The notes under the pieces: generated by a model
The model's database searches: none
The model's input: the letters and a program-made list of their open reading frames with translations, nothing else
What the model was told of the DNA's origin: nothing
Assembly (NCBI GenBank): GCA_963721725.1
Contig: CAVRLX010000003.1
Span: forward strand, 589,163 to 653,162
Reading direction: 5' to 3'
DNA: 64,000 nucleotides
From: RI-153 sp963721725
Lineage (GTDB): Bacteria > Chloroflexota > Anaerolineae > Caldilineales > Caldilineaceae
Part shown: piece after piece, positions 1 through 8,004 of the stretch
Numbering within the stretch: position 1 is the first letter of the stretch
Layout: every line of letters begins with the position of its first letter
Program-made: the position numbers and the translations under genes

Positions 1-9
1 AACTGTGTA

Positions 10-816
10 CTAAAAGAGCTGTTTGGCCACCAGGGCCAGTAATTGACGTTGAGCCGCCGAGAGCGGCGCACCACCCACTTCGGTCATCATTTCGTCCCAG
101 GCATTGGGCGCAAACTCCGGCGTAAAAAAGCCCTCGGTCAGTTGGGCAAAAAGTGGATTTTGGCGATAGGAGCGGACGATTTCCGCCGCCAGCTCGGTAA
201 CCACAGGCGAATCTGCATCGTGGCTGGCAAGGGCGGCAATCTGCGCCATCAATCCCAAGATTGGGCGCAATTCTTGGGGGTTGGCGCTAATCTGGTCAAT
301 CAGTGCGCGCTGTTGTTCCTGATAATCAGCCTGGCTCCAGAGCAGGCTGTCCAATTGGGCAAAGGGTTTGGTACGACCATCCCACGTCGTCCAATCGATC
401 TGCAAGGTCTCGCCCAGTTGCTCTTGCAATAGTTTTAGCGTTGGCGGCTCGCCTGCCATTGGTTCCAACAGATCGGCATTTTCCTGTCTCAAGAGCGTTT
501 CAATCTGCTCACGGCGCTGTTGCAATTCCTCAATCTGTGCCACAATCTCAGCGTGTAAGACACGCAATACATCGGCAATCGAATCGCCCCGAATCGCTTC
601 GCCCAAAATTTTGCTGATCTGATGCAATGAGAAGCCCAGGCTTTGCAGTTGTTTGATCTGGTGTAAGCGCAACAAATGGCTGGCCGTGTAGAGCCGATAG
701 CCGGACTCTGTCCGCTCTGGTTCAATCAGCAGCCCCAGTTTGTGATAGTGTCGGATAGTTTTGGTGGTGACACCCGCCAACTTGGCCGCATCGCCGATTA
801 ACAATTGTGCGTTCAC
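10..816 (-). CDS. MerR-family transcriptional regulator
   Basis: A 268-residue protein with an N-terminal winged-helix MerR domain. Residues 5-75 carry the family pattern, with IGDAAKLAGVTTKTIRHYHK forming the recognition helix region, then an ESGYRLY wing and the HQIKQLQSLGFSL stretch. A coiled-coil dimerisation helix follows (about 80-112, rich in Glu, Gln and Arg). The C-terminal 150 residues are mostly helical and would be the effector-sensing part; I do not recognise its ligand, and no cysteine cluster of the metal-sensing type is visible. The gene is transcribed away from the esterase at 1037. The start ATG lies just downstream of a promoter with the 19-bp spacer typical of MerR-controlled promoters (841-871), so autoregulation is likely. 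The last codons lie close to the window edge but the stop is inside. Confidence 0.93.
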   Translation of the reverse strand: MNAQLLIGDAAKLAGVTTKTIRHYHKLGLLIEPERTESGYRLYTASHLLRLHQIKQLQSLGFSLHQISKILGEAIRGDSIADVLRVLHAEIVAQIEELQQRREQIETLLRQENADLLEPMAGEPPTLKLLQEQLGETLQIDWTTWDGRTKPFAQLDSLLWSQADYQEQQRALIDQISANPQELRPILGLMAQIAALASHDADSPVVTELAAEIVRSYRQNPLFAQLTEGFFTPEFAPNAWDEMMTEVGGAPLSAAQRQLLALVAKQLF

Positions 817-840
817 AGCGCTCTCTTTCTATCTGCACCC

Positions 841-871
841 AGTGTAAACCTTGCCCTAAGGTCAATGTCAA
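841..871 (-). promoter_or_regulatory. MerR-type promoter/operator with 19-bp spacer
   Basis: Read on the minus strand there is TTGACA (866-871), then exactly 19 bp, then TACACT (841-846), followed about 25 bp later by the MerR start codon. The spacer holds the dyad ACCTT-N5-AAGGT (848-862). A 19-bp spacer with a central dyad is the hallmark of promoters that MerR proteins twist into an active form, so this is very probably the autoregulatory operator. Whether the divergent esterase gene is also affected cannot be seen. Confidence 0.8.
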
Positions 872-1036
872 GCCCCAATTTCGCCAATCGTAGAATGCAC
901 TTTCCCCACATCGTGGGTATAATGGCAAACATCACGAGTTATTTACCTTCATTTACCGTTCCGGCTCTGGCATTCCCCGGCGTGCAGCAGATCTGCACCG
1001 CATGCCCGATGCTGCATTTACCCAAAGGATGTTGCT

Positions 1037-1846
1037 GTGGCTGCGATTCAATTCAACTTCTTTTCCGAAACACTCCAACTTGCCACAGGCATGAACGTGC
1101 TCATGCCCCGCCTCACTGCCGCCCAGCGCGCCGCCCTGGGACCGGATCACCGCTTCCCGGTGCTTTTTTTGCTGCACGGCATGAGCGATGACCAGAGCGG
1201 CTGGACTCGCTATACCGCGATTGAACGCTACACCCGCTATCTTAACTTGGCTGTGGTGATGCCTGCGGTGCAGCGCAGCTTCTACACCGACATGGCCCAG
1301 GGGCTACGCTTCTGGTCGTTTGTCAGCGAAGAAGTGCCCGCCGTGGCCCGCTTTTATTTCCCGCTTTCCGGCCAGCGTGAAGAAAGCTTTGTGGCGGGAT
1401 TGTCCATGGGCGGTTATGGCGCGTTTAAAATGGGCCTGCGCCACCCGGAACGCTATGCCTACGTTGCCAGTTTTTCTGGCGCGCTGGACATGGTGGAACG
1501 CTTCGAGGAGATGCCGCAAGATCGCCAGACAGAATTCCATTGGATGTTTGGTTCACCGGCACAACTACGCGGCAGCGACAACGACCTGATTCACTTGGCG
1601 AGCCAGCTTGCCGACAGCCCAGGCCAACAACCTCACTTCTACATCTCCTGTGGCACCGAGGATTTCCTCTACCAGAACAACGTCCGTTTTCGGGATCACA
1701 TGGAGTCGCTGGGATTGGATCTCGTCTATGACGAGCGCCCTGGCGAGCACGAATGGGGCTATTGGGATACGCAGATTGAGGAAATTCTCCGTTGGCTGCC
1801 CGTTCAGACTCTTGAAGAAACCATCAACACAAAATCCAACGCCTAG
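1037..1846 (+). CDS. alpha/beta-hydrolase esterase (tributyrin esterase / esterase D-like)
   Basis: A 269-residue alpha/beta hydrolase of the putative-esterase family that includes S-formylglutathione hydrolase and tributyrin esterases. An FLLHGMSDD segment forms the oxyanion-hole region (about residue 45). The nucleophile elbow GLSMGGYGA (about residue 120) provides the catalytic Ser. A late Asp (GTEDF) and the final His in PGEHEWGYWD complete the triad. No signal peptide is seen, so it is cytoplasmic. The start is GTG: an AAAGGAT ribosome site lies about 6 bp before it, and the only nearby ATG (1029) is out of frame. The next gene starts 10 bp after the stop, so the two are probably co-transcribed. 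The natural ester substrate is unknown. Confidence 0.88.
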   Translation: MAAIQFNFFSETLQLATGMNVLMPRLTAAQRAALGPDHRFPVLFLLHGMSDDQSGWTRYTAIERYTRYLNLAVVMPAVQRSFYTDMAQGLRFWSFVSEEVPAVARFYFPLSGQREESFVAGLSMGGYGAFKMGLRHPERYAYVASFSGALDMVERFEEMPQDRQTEFHWMFGSPAQLRGSDNDLIHLASQLADSPGQQPHFYISCGTEDFLYQNNVRFRDHMESLGLDLVYDERPGEHEWGYWDTQIEEILRWLPVQTLEETINTKSNA

Positions 1847-1856
1847 AGAGCCGCTC

Positions 1857-2816
1857 ATGCCCAACGTACTCTTTTTCACCAGTCTTGCCCCCGACATTGT
1901 GCCGCTGTTGACCCAGTTTGCGCCGCCCGATTTCAACGTGGACGTCCATTCCACCGATCTGCCCGAAGCCGAAAAATGCCGCTTGGTCGCCGACGCCGAT
2001 TTCATGATCCTCTTCCCCGGTGCAATCGAAGCCTCGGTAATTCAGGCTGCGCCCCGGCTGAAATTGGTGCAACTGGTCAGCGCGGGCTTTGACAAGATGC
2101 CCATGACACTGCTGGCCGAACGTGGTATTCCCGTTGCCAACAATGGCGGCACCAACTCGATTGACGTGGCAGAACATACCCTGGCGATGATCTTGGGGTT
2201 GTATCGCCACCTGCCCCAGATGGATCAAAACGTGCGCAACGCGGCCTGGAGCGCGCTGGATTCGGGCGCAACCACCTATACCATCCACGGCAAAACCGTG
2301 GGCATTGTGGGTCTGGGTAACATTGGGCGGCGCGTGGCGGCGCTGTTGCGTCCCTTTGGCGCGAAGTTGCTCTATTATGATGCCTTCCCGGCGTCGGCGG
2401 AAACTGAAGCCGTCCTGGGCATTGAACGTGTCACCCTGGACGATCTGCTGCGGCGATCTGATATTATCACCATTCATGTGCCGCTTAACAAGGATACCCA
2501 CGGACTTATCGGCGCGGCGGAACTGGCGCTGATGCAGCCCACGGCGATCCTCGTCAACACCTGTCGAGGTCCCGTAGTGCAAGAGGCGGCGCTGGTCGAA
2601 GCATTGCAGGCGCGGCGCATCCGCGGTGCAGCGCTGGACGTGTTGGAAAAAGAGCCGCCAGCGCCACACAATCCCATCCTGACGCTGGATAATGTGTTGT
2701 TAACCCCCCACACGGCGGGCGTCACACGTGATACCTGGAGCCGGCGCGGACAGTTTATCTTTGAGAACTTGCAGCGTGTGTGGAATGGGGAGCAGGCGCT
2801 GGCCTGTGTACCATAG
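1857..2816 (+). CDS. D-isomer-specific 2-hydroxyacid dehydrogenase
   Basis: A 319-residue NAD(P)-dependent dehydrogenase of the D-lactate/phosphoglycerate/hydroxypyruvate family. The Rossmann motif VGIVGLGNIGRRVA lies near residue 145. The catalytic set is visible: Arg in VNTCRGPVV, Glu in LEKEPPAPH and His in TPHTAGVT. The N-terminal catalytic lobe is about 100 residues. The chosen ATG follows a GAGAG ribosome site overlapping the end of the upstream esterase gene; the reading frame is open further upstream but overlaps that gene. Substrate specificity cannot be read. Its position before a sugar ABC importer (own promoter at 2850) suggests, without proof, a role in carbohydrate-derived hydroxyacid metabolism. 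Confidence 0.92.
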   Translation: MPNVLFFTSLAPDIVPLLTQFAPPDFNVDVHSTDLPEAEKCRLVADADFMILFPGAIEASVIQAAPRLKLVQLVSAGFDKMPMTLLAERGIPVANNGGTNSIDVAEHTLAMILGLYRHLPQMDQNVRNAAWSALDSGATTYTIHGKTVGIVGLGNIGRRVAALLRPFGAKLLYYDAFPASAETEAVLGIERVTLDDLLRRSDIITIHVPLNKDTHGLIGAAELALMQPTAILVNTCRGPVVQEAALVEALQARRIRGAALDVLEKEPPAPHNPILTLDNVLLTPHTAGVTRDTWSRRGQFIFENLQRVWNGEQALACVP

Positions 2817-2849
2817 CGCACGGTGAATATGCGAAGGATTAATTGAAGC

Positions 2850-2878
2850 TTGACACAATGCATCTTTTCCGTTACTAT
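2850..2878 (+). promoter_or_regulatory. sigma-70-type promoter for the ABC importer
   Basis: TTGACA at 2850-2855, a 17-bp spacer, and TACTAT at 2873-2878. The first permease gene starts 55 bp downstream after a GGAGG site. This is a near-consensus housekeeping promoter in the gap between the dehydrogenase and the importer genes. Confidence 0.7.
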
Positions 2879-2933
2879 TCCGCTCCACCCCTATTAACCC
2901 AGCCTCTTTATACTACTCTCCCTGGAGGCATTA

Positions 2934-3839
2934 ATGATTTCATCGAGACGTGCGCGAGTTTCGCTGGCCGAACGGCGCGAATGGCTGCTGTTTGCCCTGT
3001 TGGTGGGTCCCAATCTTTTTCTGTTTGCAGTCTTCACCTATTGGCCGCTGCTCTACAACGGCTATCTTAGCTTTGTGCGCTGGGATATGCTTGCGCCCAT
3101 CAAAATCTGGGTGGGCTGGGGCAATTATACACAGTTGTTCAACTCGGCGACTTTTGGCGAAATTTTGCTCAATACTGTGGTCTTCACTTTTGGCTCGGTG
3201 ATCGCCATCTGCACAATTGGCCTGGGGATTGCCCTCTTGCTCAACCAGAAGCTTGTTGGGCGGAATGTGGTGCGCGGCGTGGTCTTTAGCCCGGTGATGT
3301 TGAGCGGGGCGGCGATTGGCATTGTATGGATCTATATCTTTGACCCACGTTATGGGCTGCTGGATATCCCGATCCGGGCGATGGGGTTGCGCTCGCCCAA
3401 CTGGCTGCTGGACACAAGTTGGGCCATGCTGGCGGTGATTATTGTCCACGTGTGGAAGAATCTAGGCTACGCCGTGGTCATCTATCTGGCCGGTCTCCAA
3501 GCTATCCCCAAAGAGCTATACGAGGCGGCGCTGGTGGATGGGGCTGGCAGTTGGGCACGCTTCCGGGCGGTCACCCTGCCGGGACTTTCGCCTGTGGTTT
3601 TCTTTCTGGTGCTCACCACCATTCTCGCAGGGTTTCAATCGTTCGATATTATCAAAGTCATGACAGATGGCGGGCCAGTGGACGCGACGACAACCTTAAT
3701 CTACTACCTGTATGAAGAGGGCTTTGTGGCGTTTAATGCCGGGCGCGCCGGCGTATCGGCGGTGATCCTCTTCCTGGCGATGTTGATCTTTACAGTGATA
3801 CAGATGATCTATAGCGAACGTAACGTTCACTACGCCTAA
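2934..3839 (+). CDS. sugar ABC transporter permease (MalF/UgpA type)
   Basis: A 301-residue inner-membrane subunit of a carbohydrate-uptake-1 type importer. After a short basic cytoplasmic N-terminus (SRRARVSLAERREW) there are about six hydrophobic helices. The EAA loop that docks the ATPase is clear at YEAALVDGAGSWARFRAVTLP (about residues 196-216). The start ATG has a GGAGG site 5-6 bp upstream. It is followed after 12 bp by the second permease, and the pair plus the binding protein at 4877 form one transport unit. No ATP-binding subunit is encoded here, so the system probably shares an MsmK-like ATPase from elsewhere. Confidence 0.92.
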   Translation: MISSRRARVSLAERREWLLFALLVGPNLFLFAVFTYWPLLYNGYLSFVRWDMLAPIKIWVGWGNYTQLFNSATFGEILLNTVVFTFGSVIAICTIGLGIALLLNQKLVGRNVVRGVVFSPVMLSGAAIGIVWIYIFDPRYGLLDIPIRAMGLRSPNWLLDTSWAMLAVIIVHVWKNLGYAVVIYLAGLQAIPKELYEAALVDGAGSWARFRAVTLPGLSPVVFFLVLTTILAGFQSFDIIKVMTDGGPVDATTTLIYYLYEEGFVAFNAGRAGVSAVILFLAMLIFTVIQMIYSERNVHYA

Positions 3840-3851
3840 GAGGGAGAGACG

Positions 3852-4760
3852 ATGGCAAAAGCAACGATTAGCAGCGATCTCGAGCCGATGCCCACCGCCG
3901 CCCACAGCGATGAGTCTAGCGGCTGGGCCGGGCAACAGAATAACATATTTTACCAAGTAGCCGGCTATCTGGGCATGATCTTTTGCCTGATCCTAATCGG
4001 GATGCCGATTTATTGGATGATTATCGGCTCGTTCAAAATCTCACAGGAGATATATCGAGTTCCCCCCACATGGATCCCCATGGAACCCACCCTGGAGAAT
4101 TTCGGCGAAGCCTGGCGCTCTGCGCCCTTTGGCCGCTACTATATTAACACGCTCATCACCACCATTTTTGGCAGCGGGTTTGAAATCTTGTTTGCGGTAA
4201 CGTCGGCCTTTGCGTTTGCCTTTCTGCGCTTCCCCAAAAAAGATTGGCTCTTTCTGATCCTGTTGGCGGCGCTGATGGTTCCAGGGCAGGTGACGATTCT
4301 GCCCAACTATCTGACTATTGCCGAACTGGGCTGGATCAACACCTATCAGGGCATCGTCGTTCCCGGTGCTTCGGTAGCCTATGGCACGTTTTTGTTGCGT
4401 CAATACTTCAAGACCTTGCCGGTGGAGGTTCTCGACGCCGCCAAAGTCGATGGAGCCAGTTATATGCTCACACTGTGGGCCATTGTGATTCCGCTGGCAA
4501 AGCCCGCGATTATTACCATGGCGCTGATCAGCGTCGTCTCTAAATGGAACGACTTCCTTTGGCCGCTGATCGTCACCAATACACGCGATATGCGTGTGTT
4601 GCCCATTGGCATTTTCTGGCTAATGGTGGAGGAAGGAAACATCCAGTGGGGCGTGGTCATGTCTGGCACGCTCTTTGTTGTGGTTCCCGTGGTCATCGTC
4701 TTTCTCTATGCCCAGCGCTATATTGTAGACGGCATCGCTGCTGGGGCTGTTAAGGGATAA
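3852..4760 (+). CDS. sugar ABC transporter permease (MalG/UgpE type)
   Basis: A 302-residue second permease, partner of the preceding gene. It has a longer hydrophilic N-terminal tail (about 40 residues) than most MalG proteins, then six predicted membrane helices. The EAA motif LDAAKVDGASYMLTLWAIVIP lies near residues 196-216, and the periplasmic segment ending RVPPTWIPMEPTLENF is typical of the family. The ATG follows a GGGAGAG site. A long heptad-based hairpin (4763-4826) starts two bases after the stop and separates it from the binding-protein gene. Confidence 0.92.
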   Translation: MAKATISSDLEPMPTAAHSDESSGWAGQQNNIFYQVAGYLGMIFCLILIGMPIYWMIIGSFKISQEIYRVPPTWIPMEPTLENFGEAWRSAPFGRYYINTLITTIFGSGFEILFAVTSAFAFAFLRFPKKDWLFLILLAALMVPGQVTILPNYLTIAELGWINTYQGIVVPGASVAYGTFLLRQYFKTLPVEVLDAAKVDGASYMLTLWAIVIPLAKPAIITMALISVVSKWNDFLWPLIVTNTRDMRVLPIGIFWLMVEEGNIQWGVVMSGTLFVVVPVVIVFLYAQRYIVDGIAAGAVKG

Positions 4761-4762
4761 GC

Positions 4763-4826
4763 GATTGGGGATTAGAGATTGGATATTGGGTCACAACACT
4801 CAATATCCAATCTCTAATCCCCGATC
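4763..4826. repeat. heptameric-repeat hairpin between permease and binding-protein genes
   Basis: The left arm 4763-4788 reads as 7-bp units GATTGGG GATTAGA GATTGGA TATTG. The right arm 4801-4826 is its reverse complement with one mismatch, and the loop is 12 nt. The RNA hairpin would have a stem of about 26 bp. There is no T-run, so it is unlikely to be a terminator. It may stabilise mRNA or set different levels for the permeases and the binding protein. The same GATT heptads recur around 23017-23407. Confidence 0.75.
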
Positions 4827-4876
4827 TTCAATTAGGCTTTACAATCGAATCGTTTTCATATCAAAAGGAGATTTTC

Positions 4877-6235
4877 ATGTCGCAAACTATGGTAAGCCGC
4901 CGTCGATTTTTAATGGGCATGGGGGCCGGGGCCGGAATGCTGGCACTGGCCGCCTGTGCACCTGTGGCTACGCCGGGCGGTGCGCCGGCAGCCAGTGGGG
5001 GCGGCAGCGCGGCCCCGGCGGCAGAGCCGCAGACGGTCACGCTGTGGAGCAGTTTCACCGGCAAGAATGGAGAAGCCGAAACCGAGCTTGTCAAACGCTT
5101 TAACGAAAGCCAGAGCGATGTCGTCCTCGACTATCAGTTCCAGGGCACGTATGAAGAGACCGCCCAAAAGGTCACGGCAGCGCTCCAGGCCCGCACGGCC
5201 CCCGATGTTTCGCTGTTGAGCGATGTCTGGTGGTTCAAGTTCTATCTGAACAACGCCCTTCTGCCGCTGGATGATCTGATCGCGGCGCACAGTGTCGATC
5301 TGACCGATTATCAGGATTCGCTGATCAACGAAGGCGTGCGCAAGGGTCAACATTTCTGGATTCCCTTTGCGCGCAGCACGCCCCTTTTCTATTACAACAA
5401 AGAGAAGTGGGCTGCCGCTGGCCTGCCCGACCGTGGCCCCGAAACCTGGGACGAATTCATGGAATGGGCACCCCAATTGGTCGAAAAGAATGGCGATGAA
5501 ATTGTCACCTCGGCCTTTGCCCATCCCGATGGAGCCAGCTATATTGCATGGCTTTTCCAGGGCGTGGCGTGGCAGTTTAATGGAGCCTACAGCACCCCCG
5601 AATTTGAGATGTTAATGACCAGCGATGGCACAATTGAAGCGGGACAGTTCTATAAAGACACCGTCCACAGCTTGGGATGGGCCGTGCCGAGCAAAGACAT
5701 TCAGTCTGATTTCATCAACGGCCTGACGGCTGCGTCGATGATGTCCACAGGCTCAATGGGTGGCGTCAAGGCCAATGCCCAGTTTGAATTCGGCACCGCC
5801 TTCTTGCCCCAGAAATATCAGTTCGGCTGTTGCACAGGTGGGGCGGGGTTGGCTGTCCTCTCCAGCGCGCCGGCAGAGAAACACAGCGCCGCTTTCGAGT
5901 ATATTGCCTTTGCCTCTAACCCCGAAAACACCACGTTTTGGTCGCAGAATACGGGCTATATGCCTGTGCGCAAGAGTGCGCTTGCCAGCCCTGAAATGCA
6001 AGCCTATTTCGAGGAGTTCCCCCAATTCAAGACGGCCACGGAACAACTGGCGCTGACCAAGCCGCAGGATTCGGCGCGTGTCTTTGTGCCAAATGGCGAT
6101 CAGATCATCGGCAAGGGGCTGGAGCGCATCACCGTCCAGTCGGAAGATGTTGCCACGGTCTTTGCCGAAGTTAACGCCATCCTGGAGCAAGAAGCCGCCC
6201 CCGTAATAGAAACCTTGCAGACGGTGGAAGGCTAA
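4877..6235 (+). CDS. extracellular sugar-binding lipoprotein (ABC SBP family 1)
   Basis: A 452-residue solute-binding protein of the maltose/glycerol-3-phosphate type. The N-terminus carries a twin-arginine signal (SRRRFLMG) that runs into a lipobox, LAAC at about residue 27, so the protein is probably exported by Tat and anchored as a lipoprotein. A low-complexity Ala/Gly/Ser/Pro linker follows. The mature part begins TVTLWSSFTGKNG, and features such as FNESQSDVVLDYQFQGTYEE and YYNKEKWAAAG are typical of the family. An AAAGGAG site precedes the ATG. It follows the two permeases and precedes a strong terminator. The exact sugar or glycerol-phosphate ligand cannot be assigned. Confidence 0.93.
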   Translation: MSQTMVSRRRFLMGMGAGAGMLALAACAPVATPGGAPAASGGGSAAPAAEPQTVTLWSSFTGKNGEAETELVKRFNESQSDVVLDYQFQGTYEETAQKVTAALQARTAPDVSLLSDVWWFKFYLNNALLPLDDLIAAHSVDLTDYQDSLINEGVRKGQHFWIPFARSTPLFYYNKEKWAAAGLPDRGPETWDEFMEWAPQLVEKNGDEIVTSAFAHPDGASYIAWLFQGVAWQFNGAYSTPEFEMLMTSDGTIEAGQFYKDTVHSLGWAVPSKDIQSDFINGLTAASMMSTGSMGGVKANAQFEFGTAFLPQKYQFGCCTGGAGLAVLSSAPAEKHSAAFEYIAFASNPENTTFWSQNTGYMPVRKSALASPEMQAYFEEFPQFKTATEQLALTKPQDSARVFVPNGDQIIGKGLERITVQSEDVATVFAEVNAILEQEAAPVIETLQTVEG

Positions 6236-6262
6236 GCCTTTTTTTCGACCCGGATAATGGCA

Positions 6263-6309
6263 ATCAAAGGAAAGGGGCAGGCGAAAATCGTCTGCCCCTT
6301 TCCTTTGAT
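6263..6309 (+). terminator. strong hairpin terminator after the ABC importer
   Basis: Perfect 18-bp arms 6263-6280 and 6292-6309 with an 11-nt loop. The stem ends are A/T-rich, so the hairpin can act in both directions. It lies between the convergent binding-protein gene and the sensor-kinase gene. Confidence 0.75.
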
Positions 6310-6339
6310 CTTAGCAAGCCACTCGGCAAGGCTCCCTCT

Positions 6340-8004
6340 TTATGCCAAGAGCTTTTTATCCTGCAAAAAATAGACAATGGTCTCTTCTAATTCCATCTTC
6401 GTAAAAGGTTTGCTCAAGTAGCCATCAAAGCCCGCGGCCAGAAAGCGTTCCCGGTCGGCGGGCAACGCATACGCGGTGCAAGCCACCAAAGGCACGTGGG
6501 CATAGGTGGGATTATCTCGCAAAATCTGGGCCAAATCTGTACCTGTGCGCATCTCGCCCATATGAATGTCAATCACCACCAGATCATAGCGTTGTCGGTT
6601 GCTTTCGGCGATTCCTTCATCAATGGTCGCAACCGATTTAATCTCAAAACGGTTGCGCAGAAAAAGCTCAACCAATATACGAACTTCAACCTGATCCTCT
6701 ACAAAAAGAATTGTGTGGCGTACATCTGTCATAGTCCCGCTCCTATTATTAGCTACCGGCACCAAGGGCGCTTCGGTACTTATACGATTTTGATAGCGAA
6801 GGGGAATGCACACATGGAACTCTGTACCCACGCCTTTTGTACTTTCTACATCAATCTGTCCACCCATTAACGCAACCAGATGCTTCGTTATGGTTAATCC
6901 TAGCCCGACCCCTTCAAAGCTGCGGCGCATGCCCTGTGACTCTTGTTTGAATTCATCAAAGATATAGGGCAGAAATGTGGCATCAATCCCAATCCCGGTA
7001 TCTTTAACGCTGATTTTCATCTCGTGGGGGTTTGACTGCAATGTCACCGTCACCGCGCCTGTTGTGGTAAATTTAAGGGCATTGGAAAGCAAATTATTTA
7101 GCACCCGATTGAGTGCAGCCGGATCGATTTCGGCAAAGAGAGGTGCTGAAGGCAGATTACACTGCAAAGTCACCGCGCTTGACCTTGACTGGGGGGCAAA
7201 AAGTTGCACAGTCTCGCCTACCATCGCGCGCACATCCAGCATGGTTGGATTTAAGCGCATGGTCCCACTCTCAAAGCGCGCCAGATCGAGCACAGAATCC
7301 AGCGTGGACATTAAACGCCGCCCAGCTTTGCGCACCAATTCAACATGCGGCCTGCCCACTCCGTCCACCTCTTCGGCCAACACATCGGAAAAGCCCAAGA
7401 TGGTCACCAATGGCGTGCGGATTTCGTGACTCATGCTGGCGAGAAAAGCCGATTTAAGCCGGTTCATCTCCTCAGCCTGCTCTTTTGCCTGCACCAGATC
7501 GCGCTGATAGCGGTCTTGGCGCATGGCAACCGCCAGCATGTCGGCCACCTCTTGCACGATAGAAATATCGTTTTTATCAAAGGCGTTGGGCTGCTCACCA
7601 ATCACATCGACAACCCCGACCACATGGGCATCCACAAGAATCGGCGCGGCCAGATAAGAACGCAGCCCTCGCCTTAAAAAAAGTTGTTCCCTATCCGAAG
7701 GGTTCTCAATCTCGGTCAAATCAGGCACATAGTACACGCCAGATCCATCAAGCACCGCCCCATTGAGCATGGCAAGCGGAATGTGAGTGCCGACTTCGCC
7801 AATACCCGCTTGAGGCGGATACATTGAGAGCAAATCCATTTCTCCTGCGTTCGGATCAATCTCAATAATGGCGGAAATATGACTCGCCACCAATCGATCA
7901 AGATGCATCAAAGCCGCCTGGGCACTCTCTTGCACTGAGCGAGATCGGGCGATGGTGCGGCTGATTCCGTGTAGGGCGGCAATGCGCTTGTGCGATTCTT
8001 CCAA
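6340..8004 (-). CDS. hybrid histidine kinase, C-terminal part (GAF-HisKA-HATPase-REC)
   Basis: The C-terminal 554 residues of a large sensor kinase. A GAF domain occupies about residues 10-165. A HisKA dimerisation helix carries the phospho-acceptor His193 in MSHEIRTPL. The HATPase region shows the N box (NNLLSNALKF), the G1 box (DTGIGI) and a G2-like GVGLGLTI. After a linker comes a receiver domain (about 430-550) with acidic residues in LFVED, the phospho-Asp in VIDIHMG and the Lys in LSKPF. The upstream open frame at 7908-9827 ends in DVTERKEAAR, and this one continues KLEESHKR. Removing one CG unit from the four at 8009-8016 joins them perfectly, so this is not a free-standing gene. No output regulator is adjacent. 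Confidence 0.85.
   Translation of the reverse strand: MEESHKRIAALHGISRTIARSRSVQESAQAALMHLDRLVASHISAIIEIDPNAGEMDLLSMYPPQAGIGEVGTHIPLAMLNGAVLDGSGVYYVPDLTEIENPSDREQLFLRRGLRSYLAAPILVDAHVVGVVDVIGEQPNAFDKNDISIVQEVADMLAVAMRQDRYQRDLVQAKEQAEEMNRLKSAFLASMSHEIRTPLVTILGFSDVLAEEVDGVGRPHVELVRKAGRRLMSTLDSVLDLARFESGTMRLNPTMLDVRAMVGETVQLFAPQSRSSAVTLQCNLPSAPLFAEIDPAALNRVLNNLLSNALKFTTTGAVTVTLQSNPHEMKISVKDTGIGIDATFLPYIFDEFKQESQGMRRSFEGVGLGLTITKHLVALMGGQIDVESTKGVGTEFHVCIPLRYQNRISTEAPLVPVANNRSGTMTDVRHTILFVEDQVEVRILVELFLRNRFEIKSVATIDEGIAESNRQRYDLVVIDIHMGEMRTGTDLAQILRDNPTYAHVPLVACTAYALPADRERFLAAGFDGYLSKPFTKMELEETIVYFLQDKKLLA

Noticed and set aside
4801..4860. Possible rho-independent terminator after the second permease
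   Set aside because: The stem is long but not followed by a T-run, and the binding-protein gene belongs to the same transport system.
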